IMG/VR virus record: IMGVR_UViG_3300044675_002013
Coordinates: 1-22,019 of that record
Length of the DNA stretch: 22,019 bases
Direction: 5' to 3' (one strand)
From: a virus
Below are positions 8,492-14,059 of this stretch, piece after piece (the stretch's first letter is position 1; each line of letters begins with the position of its first letter). The notes below the pieces were generated by a model. The model searched no databases. It was not told where the DNA came from and saw only the letters and a list, made by a program, of their open reading frames with translations. Made by a program: the position numbers and the translations under genes.

Positions 8492-8718
8492 AGCGAAGCA
8501 ACTTCCCGAACACTGCGGTCAATTACCCGGATGGAGTTGAACTGGTACGGCTTCACCGCAACCAATCCCTCATCCTTCAATTTATGGATGATCCGGTGAA
8601 TGTTGGACTTACTGCGCATGCTGAGACCCTTGGCAATCACAGCATAAGACGGCGATACACCATGAAGCTTGATGTAAGCCTTGATGAAGTCCAGCACCAA
8701 TTTATGTTTCTCCGGCAT
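8488..8718 (-). CDS. Small winged-helix DNA-binding protein (LexA N-domain-like)
   Basis: The 76-residue product starting MPEKHKLVLDFIKAYI resembles the LexA DNA-binding domain: an opening helix, GVSPSYAVIAKGLSM as helix-turn-helix, then IHRIIHKLKDEGLVAV as recognition helix and wing. It has no LexA protease part. I chose ATG 8716-8718 because GAGG lies five bases upstream; a longer frame from 8775 has no support. It lies between the terminase genes and overlaps terL by four bases. It could be a transcription regulator, perhaps acting on the near-perfect palindrome at 8758-8777 just upstream of it, or it could help recognise DNA ends in packaging. Both roles are inference. Confidence 0.75.
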   Translation of the reverse strand: MPEKHKLVLDFIKAYIKLHGVSPSYAVIAKGLSMRSKSNIHRIIHKLKDEGLVAVKPYQFNSIRVIDRSVREVASL

Positions 8719-8744
8719 AGCCACCTCGTGTAAACAGCGGTAGT

Positions 8745-9002
8745 TTAAACGCAAAACGAACGTTCGTGCGAACATTCTGAAAAATATATATACCCCCGGG
8801 GGGTGGGGAATTTGGAAGCAATGGGGGTATGTTGGGGAATGTGATGGGATGTGTGGATTACAGCGTAAGCGGGAGCGGGGCCGTCAGCGAGCATTTGGGG
8901 TGGTGGGGGATGGGTGGGGTCGCCGTCCCAGCCGTTTACACGCACCGCCTGCCAGCCACAGGTGATAGTTCCCCCTCCCTGATGACCGTTGCCCTTCCCC
9001 AT
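8745..9002 (-). CDS. Doubtful small ORF (85 aa) between the terminase genes
   Basis: An open frame starts at ATG 9000-9002, 16 bases after the terS stop, with GGGGAG about six bases upstream. The product is low-complexity (a run of prolines encoded opposite the G-rich tract, many His, Gly and Cys), has no recognisable motif, and runs over the candidate operator and promoter of the next gene. The good ribosome site is the only positive evidence. The stretch may instead be a noncoding packaging or regulatory region. Confidence 0.25.
   Translation of the reverse strand: MGKGNGHQGGGTITCGWQAVRVNGWDGDPTHPPPPQMLADGPAPAYAVIHTSHHIPQHTPIASKFPTPRGYIYFSECSHERSFCV
8758..8777. promoter_or_regulatory. Near-perfect 20-base palindrome, candidate operator
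   Basis: The two half-sites GAACGTTCG and CGAACATTC face each other around TG, with one mismatched pair. On the minus strand the palindrome lies just downstream of a TATATATA tract (8785-8792) that could be a -10 element. The -35 candidate (TTCCAA, 8817-8812) is weak. It is 40 bases before the start of the winged-helix gene, so autoregulation is a natural guess. Confidence 0.45.
8793..8960 (+). other. G-rich tract with quadruplex potential between terS and terL
   Basis: The plus strand has many runs of three to six G. Four runs at 8897-8900, 8905-8909, 8912-8914 and 8916-8919, separated by one to four bases, meet the usual rule for an intramolecular G-quadruplex. Other runs are at 8798-8808, 8823-8827 and 8834-8837. 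Its location between the terminase small and large subunit genes makes a packaging signal (pac or cos) possible, but no defining cut-site feature is visible. Confidence 0.4.
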
Positions 9003-9018
9003 GCCTCTCCCCTTGCGT

Positions 9019-9657
9019 TTACACGGCCTTGGCCTTGAGTGGCTTCACGTTGTCCAGTAGCTTGAGGTGACCTGAGAGTTCCTTACGCAACTGCTCTGCG
9101 CTGACCTTCTCAGTGGTCTCTGCGGCCTGTGGTTGGAACATCCCTGCGGCTCTGCCCATGAGTTCCAAGGCCTTTAAACGGGAGCCTTCTTGCTTGCCTC
9201 CCTTGCTAAGTGCCAAAAGCTCTTTGAGCACATACCGTTTGGTTGCGGATACGTCTTCGGCTAAGACCTCGACTGTCTCCCCCCAAGCTTCCTGAAGTGC
9301 CTTCTGTATCCGTTCATCCTTGCTCAGTCTGTATGCACTGGATGTGATCACCTGATCATTGCCCTTGGCGTTTGGGTATGCATCCCTGTAGGCTTGTCTC
9401 ATGGTTTTCCCAATGATCATGCCCTTTGTGAATTCCATCTGGCTTGCTGTCAATGGCTTGGGTCTGCTGTATGCATCTGCTCCCTTTGGCTTTCCATCTA
9501 CTCTCATAGGCGGTGGGCTTGCGTGAGCGGCTAACCGTTCCGCTTCGCTCAGTTCTGCCTCATCCTCCCAGCCCTCGCCGTCTGTTTCATCCATCGCCTC
9601 CAGTGCGTCCAACAGTTCGTTTTTGCTGGCCCGTCCCGGCATCCTTGTCTCATCCAT
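9019..9657 (-). CDS. terS: Terminase small subunit
   Basis: This 212-residue protein is the probable DNA-recognition subunit of the packaging enzyme. An acidic, disordered N-terminal third is followed by a helix-turn-helix region at about residues 75-118 (LTASQMEFTKGMIIGK, then TMRQAYRDAYPNAKG, then VITSSAYRLSKDERIQ). That arrangement is typical of Terminase_2-like small subunits: a short helix, an AYR-AYP motif and the S-AYRL-K helix. A helical oligomerisation segment follows (about 130-170). ATG 9655-9657 follows AGGGGA. It is first in the leftward head operon, downstream of the promoter at 9711-9738. The extra acidic N-terminus is longer than in many relatives. Confidence 0.8.
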   Translation of the reverse strand: MDETRMPGRASKNELLDALEAMDETDGEGWEDEAELSEAERLAAHASPPPMRVDGKPKGADAYSRPKPLTASQMEFTKGMIIGKTMRQAYRDAYPNAKGNDQVITSSAYRLSKDERIQKALQEAWGETVEVLAEDVSATKRYVLKELLALSKGGKQEGSRLKALELMGRAAGMFQPQAAETTEKVSAEQLRKELSGHLKLLDNVKPLKAKAV

Positions 9658-9710
9658 CGCAGTTCCCCTGTAGTTTCATCCAGCCTGTGTGTTTACACAG
9701 CACCGTTCTC

Positions 9711-9738
9711 ATTATCCACAGCCTGTGCATAACGTCAA
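9711..9738 (-). promoter_or_regulatory. Leftward sigma70-like promoter for the packaging and head operon
   Basis: On the minus strand TTGACG (9738-9733), a 16-base spacer and GATAAT (9716-9711) form a good promoter. Predicted start is near 9704, about 47 bases before the terS ATG. One DnaA box overlaps the -10 and another fills the spacer, so DnaA bound to the cluster could block this promoter. Confidence 0.55.
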
Positions 9739-9806
9739 GTTATCCACAGCCACCTGTGGACAGTGTGGATAACCTTGTCCACACCTTATCCCCAGCTTTA
9801 TTCACA
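9712..9806. promoter_or_regulatory. DnaA-box cluster, putative phage replication origin
   Basis: Five exact matches to TTATNCACA occur within 95 bases: 9712-9720 (+), 9724-9732 (-), 9740-9748 (+), 9764-9772 (-) and 9798-9806 (+). Two more sites differ by one base at 9775-9783 and 9786-9794. An AT-richer stretch follows near 9850-9900 and could serve for unwinding. This density is like bacterial oriC. No replication initiator gene is seen beside it. Confidence 0.75.
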
Positions 9807-10004
9807 CCCTCTCTTTTGTGTACCACAGTGCTACTGCAACCATCAAATGTAAGCGCGAACTGTATAAACATACATGGCTCTAGAATCGATTTAAACAGGC
9901 CTTCCAGCCACTTTGACCCTTACCCGCCACTACCCCCCTAGCTTCTCATTTGACCCCCCTTGCTGGCCGTTTTAACGAATATCAGTACTTGCTTATCCTT
10001 AACG

Positions 10005-10032
10005 AAAGTACTCAGTTTCATGTGAGTACTTT
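10005..10032. repeat. Perfect 10-base inverted repeat with 8-base spacer
   Basis: AAAGTACTCA (10005-10014) and TGAGTACTTT (10023-10032) are exact reverse complements, followed on the plus strand by further T bases to 10034. It could be a weak AT-rich terminator for a rightward transcript, an operator, or part of the origin. The core also resembles the SlmA site (GTGAGTACTCAC), probably by chance. Confidence 0.5.
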
Positions 10033-10165
10033 TTAGTCCAACTCACCAGAATGCACCCAACATATATAGATACACACCATCTGGCAGTCACCCTGTAGAC
10101 CCCCTCACCATCAGCACCCAGCACCTCATCATCTGGAGTACCCACACGGTTTACTCGGGTATTGT

Positions 10166-10196
10166 TTGACACCTGTTTACACACTAGTGGTATCAT
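10166..10196 (+). promoter_or_regulatory. Rightward sigma70-like promoter with extended -10
   Basis: TTGACA (10166-10171) is a perfect -35. TATCAT (10191-10196) is a good -10 preceded by TGG, an extended -10. The 19-base spacer is longer than ideal and holds a GTTTACAC octamer (10175-10182), which could be a regulator site. The predicted start near 10203 leaves a leader of about 235 bases before the first gene. Confidence 0.5.
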
Positions 10197-10202
10197 TCGT
10201 CC

Positions 10203-10437
10203 ATGCACTAGCAATAGCGCTCCGGTGATCTCACCAGACCCTGTCCCCGGACAGTCAGTCAGCGGACAGCCCGCTCTAAGGTTGGTCTGAGGCGATACCC
10301 GCAAGGGAGCAAGTCAGACAGGGTTTAGCCCTGTAGCTGTCCACTGTGACGCTAGATAAAACTCTGACATAGATGCAACCGTCAAGCCCACTCTGTGGGC
10401 TTCGCAGTGCCATCTTGCACATAACTGGAGAGACCAC
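10203..10437 (+). promoter_or_regulatory. Structured 5' leader of the rightward operon
   Basis: Successive pairings are visible: CTGTC/GACAG (10241-10254), AGCGG/CCGCT (10261-10275), GTCTGA/TCAGAC (10285-10319), ACAGGG/CCCTGT (10318-10334), AAGCCCAC/GTGGGCTT with a three-base loop (10384-10402), and GTGC/GCAC (10407-10420). The ribosome site ACTGGAG follows. There is no T tract, so this is not a normal terminator. It may protect the RNA, control translation, or be a processed small RNA. Confidence 0.45.
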
Positions 10438-10683
10438 ATGACCAAGACTCAAATCGCCAAAGCCTACGCCGCCCTGCAAGCCATCGGCGCACCAGTGTTC
10501 AACAAGCCTGACTGGTTTGTGATCAGCGGTGAAGACAACTACGACAAAGACACCAAGGAATACAAAACTTGGGCACTCGCAGAGTTCGACTTCATGCACC
10601 CTGACATTGTCGCCATCCTGAAAAAGAACGGCCTCAATTACGAATGGTATGACGGCGGCACTGCAAAAATCTTCGCCGCCTGA
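10438..10683 (+). CDS. Unknown small protein, 81 aa
   Basis: First gene of the rightward operon. ATG 10438-10440 follows ACTGGAG. The product (MTKTQIAKAYAALQAIG...) is acidic and aromatic-rich in its second half (NYEWYDG), soluble, with no recognised domain. The N-terminal Ala-rich helix followed by a compact alpha/beta part could be a small host-takeover protein, but that is only position-based inference. Confidence 0.75.
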   Translation: MTKTQIAKAYAALQAIGAPVFNKPDWFVISGEDNYDKDTKEYKTWALAEFDFMHPDIVAILKKNGLNYEWYDGGTAKIFAA

Positions 10684-10692
10684 CATTTCAGC

Positions 10693-10714
10693 GGTCAGCC
10701 CTACGGGGTTGACC
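10693..10714 (+). other. Leader hairpin before the second rightward gene
   Basis: GGTCA/TGACC with an inner CCC/GGG and loop TAC lies between genes, followed by GTGC-N6-GCAC and the ribosome site ACTGGAG. The same order (hairpin, TGCA-rich linker, ACTGGAG) recurs before several neighbouring genes. Confidence 0.5.
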
Positions 10715-10742
10715 AGTGCAATGTCGCACTACTGGAGAGACC

Positions 10743-10937
10743 ATGCAAAAACTCATTGACCGCTATCGTGCCAACCCCACTGAAGCAAACGCCCGTGCCG
10801 TGCTGGCCTACGACATCAAGCACCCCTTCTCTTCCCTGCTGTTGGACAAGAAAGACGTTGTCTTGCTGGCCCGCCTGTTGGTTACCGATTGGGCAACCGA
10901 TAACTGGTTGCCGATTGAATCAATCGAGGGAGTCTGA
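10743..10937 (+). CDS. Unknown small protein, 64 aa
   Basis: I place the start at ATG 10743-10745 because ACTGGAG lies five bases before it; an in-frame GTG at 10716 lies inside the leader hairpin region. The product (MQKLIDRYRANPTEANARAVL...) begins with a helical TPR-like stretch and then a LLLDKKDVVLLARLL helix. It is soluble and no family is recognised. It is followed after two bases by the next gene. Confidence 0.7.
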   Translation: MQKLIDRYRANPTEANARAVLAYDIKHPFSSLLLDKKDVVLLARLLVTDWATDNWLPIESIEGV

Positions 10938-10939
10938 CC

Positions 10940-11110
10940 ATGACCAGAGCACAACGTGCAATCCACAACTTCAACTATTGGTTCAACTGGCACGGGCACT
11001 GGATGTACAGCACAAAAGAGGCGGCATTCAAAACGTGGGTTGACCGAGGCATTATTGACTTGGATGACGCACCCGCTGGCATCGCTTTTGCCGACTTGAC
11101 CACAGCATGA
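10940..11110 (+). CDS. Unknown small protein, 56 aa, aromatic-rich
   Basis: A short gene two bases downstream of the preceding stop. ATG 10940-10942 has GGAG at eight-base spacing. The product is rich in Trp, His and Phe (HNFNYWFNWHGHW at residues 9-21) with an acidic C-terminal half. I know no family. The unusual cluster of aromatic residues could form a compact binding surface. Codon use and the ribosome site support it as a real gene. Confidence 0.65.
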   Translation: MTRAQRAIHNFNYWFNWHGHWMYSTKEAAFKTWVDRGIIDLDDAPAGIAFADLTTA

Positions 11111-11133
11111 CTGATGAGGCCTGACGGGCCGAA

Positions 11134-11147
11134 ACCCCTGCGGGGGT
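11134..11147 (+). other. Leader hairpin ACCCC/GGGGT
   Basis: A strong GC-rich hairpin lies in the gap between genes, preceded by a GGCC/GGCC pairing (11118-11130) and followed by ATGCAACTA and ACTGGAG. It belongs to the same recurring leader type as at 10693 and 11687. Confidence 0.5.
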
Positions 11148-11173
11148 CTCATGCAACTAACTGGAGAGACACC

Positions 11174-11476
11174 ATGTCCATCAATGCCGCCCATCTGCAA
11201 ACCCTGAATGAAGCCGCTGGCCTGATCAAGCTTGAATTGGTCGCCGCCCAAAAGGCGTTTAACAAACTGCCCAACTCCACCAACTGGCAGGTGTGCCTTC
11301 GGGCCATGTTCTCCCACCAGCAGATCGACCATGCCGTCCGCTCCCACACCGTTGACCGAGCCAAGCTGGCCGTTGATCTGCACACAAGCGCCCGGGGCGA
11401 GTGGCAGAACATCATATGCCGAGCCACTTTGGGCCTTGGCATTCGGGACTGCATTCAAGAGTTCGCCGTTTTCTAA
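11174..11476 (+). CDS. Unknown protein, 100 aa
   Basis: The start at ATG 11174-11176 is set by ACTGGAG seven bases upstream. The longer in-frame extension to 11114 runs through the leader hairpin and is unlikely. The product is mainly helical (HLQTLNEAAGLIKLELVAAQKAF), soluble, with two Cys (residues 61 and 93) and no recognised motif. It lies in the run of small unknown genes that precede the SprT/AAA+/VWA module. Confidence 0.7.
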   Translation: MSINAAHLQTLNEAAGLIKLELVAAQKAFNKLPNSTNWQVCLRAMFSHQQIDHAVRSHTVDRAKLAVDLHTSARGEWQNIICRATLGLGIRDCIQEFAVF

Positions 11477-11493
11477 TTCACTGGAGACCAACC

Positions 11494-11673
11494 ATGAACA
11501 ACATCAACGCCCGTGATGCAAAACGCATCATCCGAGAACTGCGCCTGATCCTGTCAGCCACACCGATTGATGCCCTGCCCCATGTAGCCAAGGGGTTGGC
11601 TCAGTCCTACAACCTGCCCCAGCGGGTCATGCTCAAGGCAATGGCCCGATTCACCCGTACCCAGCGCAACTGA
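11494..11673 (+). CDS. Unknown small basic helical protein, 59 aa
   Basis: ATG 11494-11496 follows ACTGGAG at seven-base spacing. The product is basic (many Arg and Lys) and predicted helical by eye, with ARDAKRIIRELRLIL near the N-terminus and LPQRVMLKAMARFTRTQ at the C-terminus. It could bind nucleic acid, but no domain is recognised. A hairpin (11687-11700) follows directly. Confidence 0.65.
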   Translation: MNNINARDAKRIIRELRLILSATPIDALPHVAKGLAQSYNLPQRVMLKAMARFTRTQRN

Positions 11674-11686
11674 TTCCACCGTGATG

Positions 11687-11700
11687 CCCAGCGTGCTGGG
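11687..11700 (+). other. Leader hairpin CCCAGC/GCTGGG
   Basis: A perfect six-pair stem with a two-base centre lies between genes, followed by TGCAGTGCA, a GTTTAAAC octamer (11717-11724) and ACTGGAG. There is no T tract. It is one of the recurring leader hairpins of this operon. Confidence 0.45.
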
Positions 11701-11742
11701 TATTGCAGTGCAACCTGTTTAAACACCAACTGGAGAATGACC

Positions 11743-11949
11743 ATGAAATTTGTACACCACGACACGGGCGAATGGGTTCGCCACAACCACAACACTGCGG
11801 CAACACGCACATCCAGCAGTGTCGTTGAATACGAAAACCTCAACGACATCGACAACAACTTTGTGCGGGACACCTTTGCATGGATGCTGGACAACGGCAT
11901 GACTGTGACTAACTGCGGCTCCAGCGTGTTTCAAATTCGCACCGCTTGA
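11743..11949 (+). CDS. Unknown small protein, 68 aa
   Basis: I chose ATG 11743-11745 (MKFVHHDTGEW) because ACTGGAG is seven bases upstream; ATG 11737 is too close to it. The product is polar, rich in Asn, Thr and Ser, with a single Cys and an acidic middle (EYENLNDIDNNF). No family is recognised. Its TGA stop overlaps the -35 element of the promoter for the next operon. Confidence 0.7.
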   Translation: MKFVHHDTGEWVRHNHNTAATRTSSSVVEYENLNDIDNNFVRDTFAWMLDNGMTVTNCGSSVFQIRTA

Positions 11950-11975
11950 CCCCTTCCATTTAAACAAGATACAAT
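11946..11975 (+). promoter_or_regulatory. Sigma70-like promoter for the SprT/AAA+/VWA module
   Basis: TTGACC (11946-11951), an 18-base spacer and TACAAT (11970-11975) match the consensus at five of six positions each. Predicted start is near 11982, giving a leader of only about 15 bases that is mostly the ribosome site ACTGGAG. The spacer contains an ATTTAAAC word, one base from the repeated octamer. Confidence 0.55.
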
Positions 11976-11996
11976 CACTAGCACTGGAGAATTGAT

Positions 11997-12575
11997 ATGA
12001 CTACAACCAACCGTGAAGACTGGCTTTCAGCCGCCGTGAGTGAACTGCGCCCCTTCTTCGATGCAGTGGGTGCGCCCCTGCCAGCGAACGTTCGTGTGAC
12101 CTGTGGTTTCCCGTCCAACGCCAAGCGCTCGGGTGCGATTGGTGAATGCTGGGCAGACACTGCCTCCGCTGATCAGACCTTTGAGGTTTTGATCAGCCCT
12201 GTGCTGGATGACCCCTTGCGGGTGTTCGATGTGCTGGTGCATGAGTTGTGCCATGCCACTGCTGGGGCAATGAACCACGGTGTCAACTTCCAAAAGGTTG
12301 CCGCCTTGATGCACCTTGTGCCGAGCGCTGGCCCCAAGGGCTGGAAAGCCACTGGCCCGTCAGCCTCATTCATCCCTACATTCGGGTCAATCATTGACTC
12401 GCTGGGCTCATACCCTCATGCCGCCCTGACCATGTCCAACCGCAAGGTGCAGACCACAAGGATGCTCAAAGCAGTGTGCCCGTCCTGTGGGTACACCGTG
12501 CGCCTCACCTCTAAGTGGGCGGCCCTTGGCCTCCCTTCCTGCCCCGTCGATTCCGACACCCTCAACCTCGCTTAA
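11997..12575 (+). CDS. SprT-like zinc metallopeptidase
   Basis: The 192-residue protein has the SprT signature HELCH (residues 82-86) within VFDVLVHELCHA, followed by NHGVNF with H94 as the likely third zinc ligand. A C-terminal zinc-ribbon remnant has C161-PS-C164 and C182-P; the expected fourth Cys is missing. SprT/Spartan-family proteins cut proteins, often those crosslinked to DNA, and phage members are common but little studied. ATG 11997-11999 follows ACTGGAG, with a good promoter directly upstream. It heads a three-gene set with a MoxR/CobS-like ATPase and an HExxH-VWA protein. A shared function in protein remodelling or proteolysis is inferred. Confidence 0.8.
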   Translation: MTTTNREDWLSAAVSELRPFFDAVGAPLPANVRVTCGFPSNAKRSGAIGECWADTASADQTFEVLISPVLDDPLRVFDVLVHELCHATAGAMNHGVNFQKVAALMHLVPSAGPKGWKATGPSASFIPTFGSIIDSLGSYPHAALTMSNRKVQTTRMLKAVCPSCGYTVRLTSKWAALGLPSCPVDSDTLNLA

Positions 12576-12588
12576 TTGGAGACCTGCC

Positions 12589-14052
12589 ATGACTGACCTG
12601 CAACTCAAAATCAAAATCTTGGAATTGCCCATCGCAGTGGTGCTGGGTGCTCATGCCCAGTATGGGCGGGGCACTTTTTCGGGCACACCGTCCGAGCAAA
12701 AGTCCAAGGCCGCTGATTACCTGATCTCTTGCATTCGGGCCAACAACCTGACCCTTGATGAAATCAGGAACGCCACACCCGTGAAGCCCGTGTCCACATC
12801 CGCTCCATCGGTGGATGTGTCTGCCATCACCGCCGTTGCCAACCGTGCCGAGGCGTCTGCCCTTGATGCCCACTCCAGCCTGAGTGCCTTGCGACTCACC
12901 CTGCGGGATGTGGAGAGCCAACTCACCTGTGAGATCAGAGACCGCCGTGATGACATCCTTGATGTCAAAGATGCCCTCGACAAGATGGCCTTCCAAGTCG
13001 GACAGGTTTCCATTGATGACCGTAAGGTTCAAGATGCCGTTGCCAAGGTGGTCGCTGATGCGTTTAAACCCTTTGAGCAAGCCGTGAAAGCCGCCGGGGC
13101 TCAGGCTGTAGTCGCAGACCTTGCATCTGTCCAAGTGGTGGATGTCAAAACCTGCTATGACGCTTTTGGTGTCGATGTGGTGGATACCAAGGGAAACCCC
13201 CTGAACGTGAGCATCTGGAATGACCCGTCTGCCCCTGCGGTTGACCCTCACTTCATCTGGACTGATGACATTCTCCAGCACCTGATCTTGTCTCAGGACT
13301 CGGGTGAGTCGGTCTGGTTCGGTGGGCCAAAGGGTACAGGTAAATCCGAGACCGCCCGTCAGTTTGCCGCCGTTACGGGCCGTGCGTTTAAACGCATCAA
13401 CTTCCACAAGTACACCAGCGCCGAGGATTACATCGGTGCGGTGGGTTTGGAAAACGGGCAGACCGTGTTCAAGCGAGGCGACTTCCTCGCCGCCTTTACG
13501 CACCCCTCGACCGTCATCCTGTTGGATGAGGTGACCAACGCTGACCCCGGTGAACTGGCCCCGTTGAACGGCTTTTTGGAGCCCAACAGCGCCGTGTCAT
13601 TCGGTGGGTCTGTCCAGACCCGTGCCCCCGGTGTGCTGGTGTTTGCCGCTGACAACACGCTGGGCAATGGTGACGATACAGGCCGCTACGCTGGCACACG
13701 CCAGATGAACAGCGCCCTTGTTGACCGCTTCGCCCGTGTGGTGCAGTTTGACTACCTGCCCCTAGCCTCTGAGGTGGAAGCCTTGGTGCGTCACACTGGA
13801 TGCAACCCCAAGCTTGCCCTGCACATCCTTGAGGCTGTCCATGTGGCTCGGCGTCAGGTGCTGACAGGCGAGGTGATAGATGCTCCCTCCATTCGGTCGG
13901 TGATCGCCTTCATTCGTGCCTTGCGTGTCTTGCCTGTAGACAAGGCATGGGCGACAACCATTGCCGCCCGTCAACCAGCCGAGTCCCTTCCGGGCTTGTC
14001 TGCTATCTATGCGTCTTGCATCTGCGAGACAACAATCAACAACTACTTGTGA
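12589..14052 (+). CDS. MoxR/CobS-like AAA+ ATPase
   Basis: The 487-residue protein has an N-terminal region with a long coiled coil (about residues 80-160) and a C-terminal AAA+ domain. Walker A is GPKGTGKS (246-253). Walker B is VILLDE (309-314). The sensor-1 region is FAADNTLGNGDD with N356, and the arginine finger is in SALVDRF (R380). The FKRGDF insert before Walker B and the overall pattern fit the MoxR/CbbQ/CobS branch, which works with a VWA-domain partner, and such a partner is the next gene. ATG 12589-12591 follows TTGGAG; an upstream extension overlaps the SprT gene and is unlikely. It presumably powers remodelling of a protein or metal-cofactor complex. The target is unknown. Confidence 0.85.
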   Translation: MTDLQLKIKILELPIAVVLGAHAQYGRGTFSGTPSEQKSKAADYLISCIRANNLTLDEIRNATPVKPVSTSAPSVDVSAITAVANRAEASALDAHSSLSALRLTLRDVESQLTCEIRDRRDDILDVKDALDKMAFQVGQVSIDDRKVQDAVAKVVADAFKPFEQAVKAAGAQAVVADLASVQVVDVKTCYDAFGVDVVDTKGNPLNVSIWNDPSAPAVDPHFIWTDDILQHLILSQDSGESVWFGGPKGTGKSETARQFAAVTGRAFKRINFHKYTSAEDYIGAVGLENGQTVFKRGDFLAAFTHPSTVILLDEVTNADPGELAPLNGFLEPNSAVSFGGSVQTRAPGVLVFAADNTLGNGDDTGRYAGTRQMNSALVDRFARVVQFDYLPLASEVEALVRHTGCNPKLALHILEAVHVARRQVLTGEVIDAPSIRSVIAFIRALRVLPVDKAWATTIAARQPAESLPGLSAIYASCICETTINNYL

Positions 14053-14059
14053 GGTTCCC

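Larger units (their letters stand above)
9658..10437. other. Noncoding control region between divergent operons
   Basis: About 780 bases separate the leftward packaging operon from the rightward early-type genes. From left to right it holds: a GTTTACAC octamer (9691-9698), a leftward promoter (9711-9738), a DnaA-box cluster (9712-9806), an AT-richer stretch (about 9850-9900), an inverted repeat (10005-10032), a rightward promoter with another GTTTACAC in its spacer (10166-10196), and a structured leader (about 10203-10437). Open frames crossing it lack ribosome sites and I regard them as spurious. Confidence 0.75.

Noticed and set aside
10023-10032. Resemblance of the inverted repeat to the SlmA site
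   Set aside because: Only the core GAGTACT is shared, and SlmA is a gammaproteobacterial factor; a match this short is likely chance.
9999-10304. Minus-strand open frame in the control region
   Set aside because: It needs a TTG start without a ribosome site and crosses the rightward promoter, leader stems and the inverted repeat.
10693-11700. Regular hairpins considered as a CRISPR array or tandem repeat
   Set aside because: The hairpins differ in sequence and spacing and each precedes a gene start; there are no identical repeats with spacers.
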